A stretch of DNA of 34,429 bases, taken from positions 1 through 34,429 of the forward strand of contig CALGNW010000103.1 in assembly GCA_937958345.1 (NCBI GenBank). The letters run 5' to 3'. Under the pieces are notes generated by a model. That model saw only the letters and a list, made by a program, of their open reading frames with translations, ran no database searches and was not told where the DNA came from. Source of the stretch: an uncultured Neomegalonema sp. (GTDB taxonomy: Bacteria > Pseudomonadota > Alphaproteobacteria > Rhodobacterales > Rhodobacteraceae). Of this stretch, positions 31,868-34,429 are shown piece by piece. The translations under genes were made by a program, and so were the position numbers. The stretch's first letter is position 1, and each line of letters starts with the position of its first letter.

Positions 31868-32638
31868 CTACAACAACGCCTGCGTATCCGCACAAATTGA
31901 AACTGATTGCCCGCTGATGGTGCGGCCCCGCTCGCTGGCGAGGAAGACGATCTGGTCGGCGATCTGCTCCTGCGTGACGTAGGATTTGAGCGATGTGAGC
32001 GCCAGCGCGTCGGTTTCGGCCTCGGCAAAGCTGCGCCCCTGACGCTGCGCCTTTGCCTCGATCACACGGCGGATGCGGTCCCCCGCCACCAGGCCCGGCA
32101 GGATTGCGTTCACGCGGATGCCCTCAGGCCCAAGTTCGACCGCCAAAGACTTCGTCAAGCCGATCACGCCCCATTTCGCCGCCGCATAGGGTGTGCGCAG
32201 CGCAAAGCCCAAACGACCCGCCGCTGAGGACAGGTTGATAATCGACGCGTTCGCGCTTTTGCGCAGGTGAGGTAACGCAGCTTGAACGCATATGAACTGT
32301 GCAGACAAACAGATATTCAGGCATTGATCCCAATCACTTGGGTCAACATCCTCAACCTTGGCCGTCGGTCCGGCGATGCCCGCGTTATTCACCAGAACAT
32401 CAATCCCGCCCATATGAGCCGCCGCGTCACCGATGAATTGAGACAGCGCGGCGCGATCACTCACATCGCAATGCAACGCGTGAATCGGCGAGCCATCCAG
32501 CGCGTTCAGGGCTTCCGCGTTGATGTCACAGACCGTAACGACCGCACCCTCATCCAGAAAAGCCTGTGCAATCTTACGCCCGATACCGTCAGCGCCGGCG
32601 GTGATAACAACCCGCAAGCCTTTGATATTCATATCCAT
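31868..32638 (-). CDS. Short-chain dehydrogenase/reductase (SDR)
   Basis: The 256-residue classical SDR has a TAGADGIG nucleotide-binding turn (about residues 13-20), NNAGIAGP, the catalytic serine in IINLSSAAGRLG and the YAAAK active-site pair. DVSD and an acidic residue after the second strand (CDINAEAL) point to NAD(H). The C-terminal segment ISGQSVSICADT is typical. The ATG at 32638 follows an AGAGGG site. A Met two codons later is an alternative. The substrate is not predictable from sequence. The antitoxin gene lies 30 bp downstream and could be read from the same message. Confidence 0.92.
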   Translation of the reverse strand: MDMNIKGLRVVITAGADGIGRKIAQAFLDEGAVVTVCDINAEALNALDGSPIHALHCDVSDRAALSQFIGDAAAHMGGIDVLVNNAGIAGPTAKVEDVDPSDWDQCLNICLSAQFICVQAALPHLRKSANASIINLSSAAGRLGFALRTPYAAAKWGVIGLTKSLAVELGPEGIRVNAILPGLVAGDRIRRVIEAKAQRQGRSFAEAETDALALTSLKSYVTQEQIADQIVFLASERGRTISGQSVSICADTQALL

Positions 32639-32653
32639 AGCGTGCGCCCTCTC

Positions 32654-33238
32654 TCACTCAAAAGCGGATTTCAAGCATGAATGCTTTGCAAAGCGCGCTT
32701 CGCAGGGCGGGGCTTTGTCGGCATAGGCCGTGCAGCGCTTTGAGCTGCACACGACCTTGCGCTCGCAGTGCTGTGCGAGGCAATCACCGTCCGTGCAGGA
32801 CGCCGCCGCTTCCGGTGCTTTGCAATTCACATAGCTGACGCTGCACGTATTGCAGCCCTGTTGGATCGCAACGCAACCCTCACCCAACAGTTGAAAATAT
32901 TTCCCCGCATGGAACAGCGCCTCATAGACGCTGCCCTCACTGCCGGGCACATCACGGGCAACCATTGTCGAGCCATCACAATGCTGCACGACGCGGCTGC
33001 CATCGGGCAGTTTTACAGTGGACACGGCCACTTCCGCTTCGGGCGCGGGCGGGGAAGGCGCGGGCTTCGCGCGCGGCACGGGCGATTTCTTCACCCAACT
33101 CTCCACACCCGCCGCCGGTTCGACCGGAGCCTCCACCGCGCAAGACGCGCACAGGGCGGGTTTGACATGCGCCGACGGGGTTGCGCTGAGCGCGAAGAAA
33201 CCGCATAGCGCTGTAATCAAAACGAGCAGGCGGGTCAT
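32654..33238 (-). CDS. Cysteine-rich secreted protein of unknown function
   Basis: I do not recognise a family. ATG 33238 is preferred because an AGGGG lies eight bases ahead; a GTG at 33245 is nearly touching that site. The 194-residue product has a Sec signal (MTRLLVLITALCGFFALSA, cleaved near TPSA), a Pro/Ala/Val-rich linker (about 35-75), and then a compact domain with TVKLPDGSRVVQHCDGS. Fourteen cysteines lie after the signal, eleven in the last 90 residues (for example GCNTCSVSYVNC and CSSKRC), suggesting a disulfide-rich domain. It is divergent from hisA and shares the minus strand with the SDR gene 15 bp downstream. Confidence 0.75.
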   Translation of the reverse strand: MTRLLVLITALCGFFALSATPSAHVKPALCASCAVEAPVEPAAGVESWVKKSPVPRAKPAPSPPAPEAEVAVSTVKLPDGSRVVQHCDGSTMVARDVPGSEGSVYEALFHAGKYFQLLGEGCVAIQQGCNTCSVSYVNCKAPEAAASCTDGDCLAQHCERKVVCSSKRCTAYADKAPPCEARFAKHSCLKSAFE

Positions 33239-33294
33239 GCGGCACACCCCTGACGCGGCACATCCCGCACCGCCAATAAGTCACGAACGGAAAG

Positions 33295-34020
33295 ATGATG
33301 AACTTTTACCCCGCTATTGATCTCAAAGACGGCGCGTGCGTTCGGCTTCTGCGCGGCAGCATGGATGACGCGACGGTGTTCAACAACGATCCGGCGGGTC
33401 AAGCCAAAGACTTCGAGGCGGCGGGGGCGCAATGGCTTCATCTTGTCGATCTCAACGGTGCGTTTTCCGGCAAACCCGTCAATGACGATGCCGTTAAGAA
33501 AGTCGTAACCTCAATCGGCATTCCCGTGCAACTTGGCGGGGGTGTACGTGACAAAAAAACCATCGACCTGTGGCTTGAGCGCGGCATTGCGCGGGTGGTG
33601 CTGGGCACAATCGCCGCGCGAGACCCTGAATTTGTCAAACAAGCGGCACGGGAGCATCCCGGAAAAATAGCCGTGGGTATCGACGCGCGCGGCGGTAAGG
33701 TCGCCGTTGAGGGGTGGGCCGAAACCACCGAGATGACCGCGCTCGATCTGGCCAAGCGGTTTGAGGATGCGGGCGTGGCCGCGATCATCTTCACCGACAT
33801 CGATCTCGATGGCGCGATGCAGGGGCCGAATGTTGCGGCCACCGCCGCGCTGGCCAATGCGATCTCCACCCCCGTCATCGCATCGGGCGGTGTCTCGTCG
33901 ATGGACGATCTGCGCGCGCTGCGCGACTGTGGCGCACCGCTGGACGGGGCGATTTCGGGGCGGGCGGTCTATGACGGCAAGATTGATGTGGCGGAGGCGG
34001 TTGCCTTGTTAAAGGGATGA
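33295..34020 (+). CDS. hisA: HisA, ProFAR isomerase of histidine synthesis
   Basis: HisA opens the ribose ring of ProFAR in histidine synthesis. The 241-residue TIM barrel has the catalytic first aspartate in AIDLKDG (near residue 9), the phosphate-binding QLGGGVRD, a second aspartate in FTDIDLDGAMQGPN and the C-terminal ASGGVSS. Two ATG codons in tandem (33295 and 33298) are possible starts after GGAAAG; the second has the better spacing. The stop overlaps the MFS gene start by four bases. Other his genes (hisH, hisF) that often neighbour hisA are not seen in the window. Confidence 0.95.
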   Translation: MMNFYPAIDLKDGACVRLLRGSMDDATVFNNDPAGQAKDFEAAGAQWLHLVDLNGAFSGKPVNDDAVKKVVTSIGIPVQLGGGVRDKKTIDLWLERGIARVVLGTIAARDPEFVKQAAREHPGKIAVGIDARGGKVAVEGWAETTEMTALDLAKRFEDAGVAAIIFTDIDLDGAMQGPNVAATAALANAISTPVIASGGVSSMDDLRALRDCGAPLDGAISGRAVYDGKIDVAEAVALLKG

Positions 34021-34429
34021 CGCTGTCCCCTGTCGCCGCCGTCATTGCGCTGTGTCTGGCCTTTGCGGCGGCGCAGGGGTTGAGCTATCCGCTATTGGCG
34101 ATCTTGCAGCAGAAAATGGGCCTCTCCCCCGCCTTCATCGGGCTGTCCGCAGCGATGACGCCGCTGGGGATACTTGTGTCCTCATGGCTGACCCCGCGAT
34201 TGATGGCGCGGTTCGGCCTGTGGCGGCTGGGGGTTTGGTCGGGGCTGGCGGTTTCGGCCGTGTATCTGATGATTTGGGCGGTCCCGAACCCGTATCTGTG
34301 GCTGCCACTGCGGTTTGCCTTGGGTTTTCTCATCAATTTTCAGTTCATGGTCGCGGATTTGACGACCATCTCGCTTGCGCCGCCTGAAAAGCGCGGGCGC
34401 TATATCGCGGGGATGGTGTGCCTGATGCA
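34017..34429 (+). CDS. MFS transporter, 3' end beyond the window
   Basis: The frame opens at ATG 34017, overlapping the hisA stop as ATGA, and stays open to the edge for 137 codons. The sequence shows four membrane helices at the pace of a major facilitator N-terminal half. The first contains LAFAAAQGLSYPLLAI, and the inter-helix loop has LTPRLMARFGLWRLG, a loose version of motif A. The last seen helix ends at RGRYIAG. The substrate cannot be inferred. Coupling to hisA is unusual for function but common as a stable gene order. Confidence 0.82.
   Translation, partial: MTLSPVAAVIALCLAFAAAQGLSYPLLAILQQKMGLSPAFIGLSAAMTPLGILVSSWLTPRLMARFGLWRLGVWSGLAVSAVYLMIWAVPNPYLWLPLRFALGFLINFQFMVADLTTISLAPPEKRGRYIAGMVCLM

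Overview
The window is ordinary chromosomal DNA of an alphaproteobacterium, most likely a Rhodobacterales (Roseobacter-group-like) species. The signs are a CcrM-type GANTC methylase beside rnhB, TTAACCAT (CtrA-type) half-sites, an IalB-family protein next to rlmN, a HisKA_2-type sensor kinase, a heat-shock promoter of the alphaproteobacterial CTTG/CYTAT type before dnaK, and a run of folK, NYN and UDG genes. The taxonomic placement is inference from gene content. No rRNA, tRNA, CRISPR array, insertion sequence or prophage was seen.

Layout. 1-5967: a truncated MoxR-type ATPase, a divergent PIG3-type quinone oxidoreductase, a Crp-family regulator with a perfect CRP-type palindrome upstream, a 12-repeat Sel1 protein coupled to rlmN, and an IalB-like secreted protein. 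5968-6347 is a 380-bp regulatory gap. 6348-15953 holds a Tad (Flp) pilus assembly operon on the plus strand: an Hpt phosphotransfer gene, then cpaB, cpaC, a short cpaD, cpaE, cpaF, tadB and tadC, closed by a strong terminator at 16003-16033. Pilin, prepilin peptidase and pseudopilin genes are not here. 16240-19423 is a taurine/nitrate-type ABC importer (binding protein, ATPase, permease), also closed by a terminator.

19504-23178 (minus): an acetolactate-synthase-like ThDP enzyme, an exported rhodanese overlapping S-formylglutathione hydrolase, and folK. 23272-24449 (plus): an NYN-domain nuclease overlapping a family-5-like uracil-DNA glycosylase. 24504-31837 (minus): dnaJ, dnaK, a PAS/HisKA_2 sensor kinase, ccrM with three GANTC sites just upstream, rnhB and a ParE-type toxin-antitoxin pair. 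31868-33238 (minus): an SDR oxidoreductase and a cysteine-rich secreted protein. 33295-34429 (plus): hisA overlapping a truncated MFS transporter.

How the parts fit. The pilus operon is the core of the window. It contains its own phosphotransfer protein, sits beside a two-half-site TTAACCAT palindrome, and is bracketed at its first gene by a 13-bp inverted repeat. The same window carries ccrM, the methylase of the CtrA cell-cycle circuit. This makes cell-cycle-linked control of the pilus a reasonable hypothesis, though an inferred one. The most unusual proteins are a CpaC secretin with a roughly 250-residue low-complexity N-terminal extension, a CpaD reduced to 128 residues, and an ABC permease with about 120 extra periplasmic residues.
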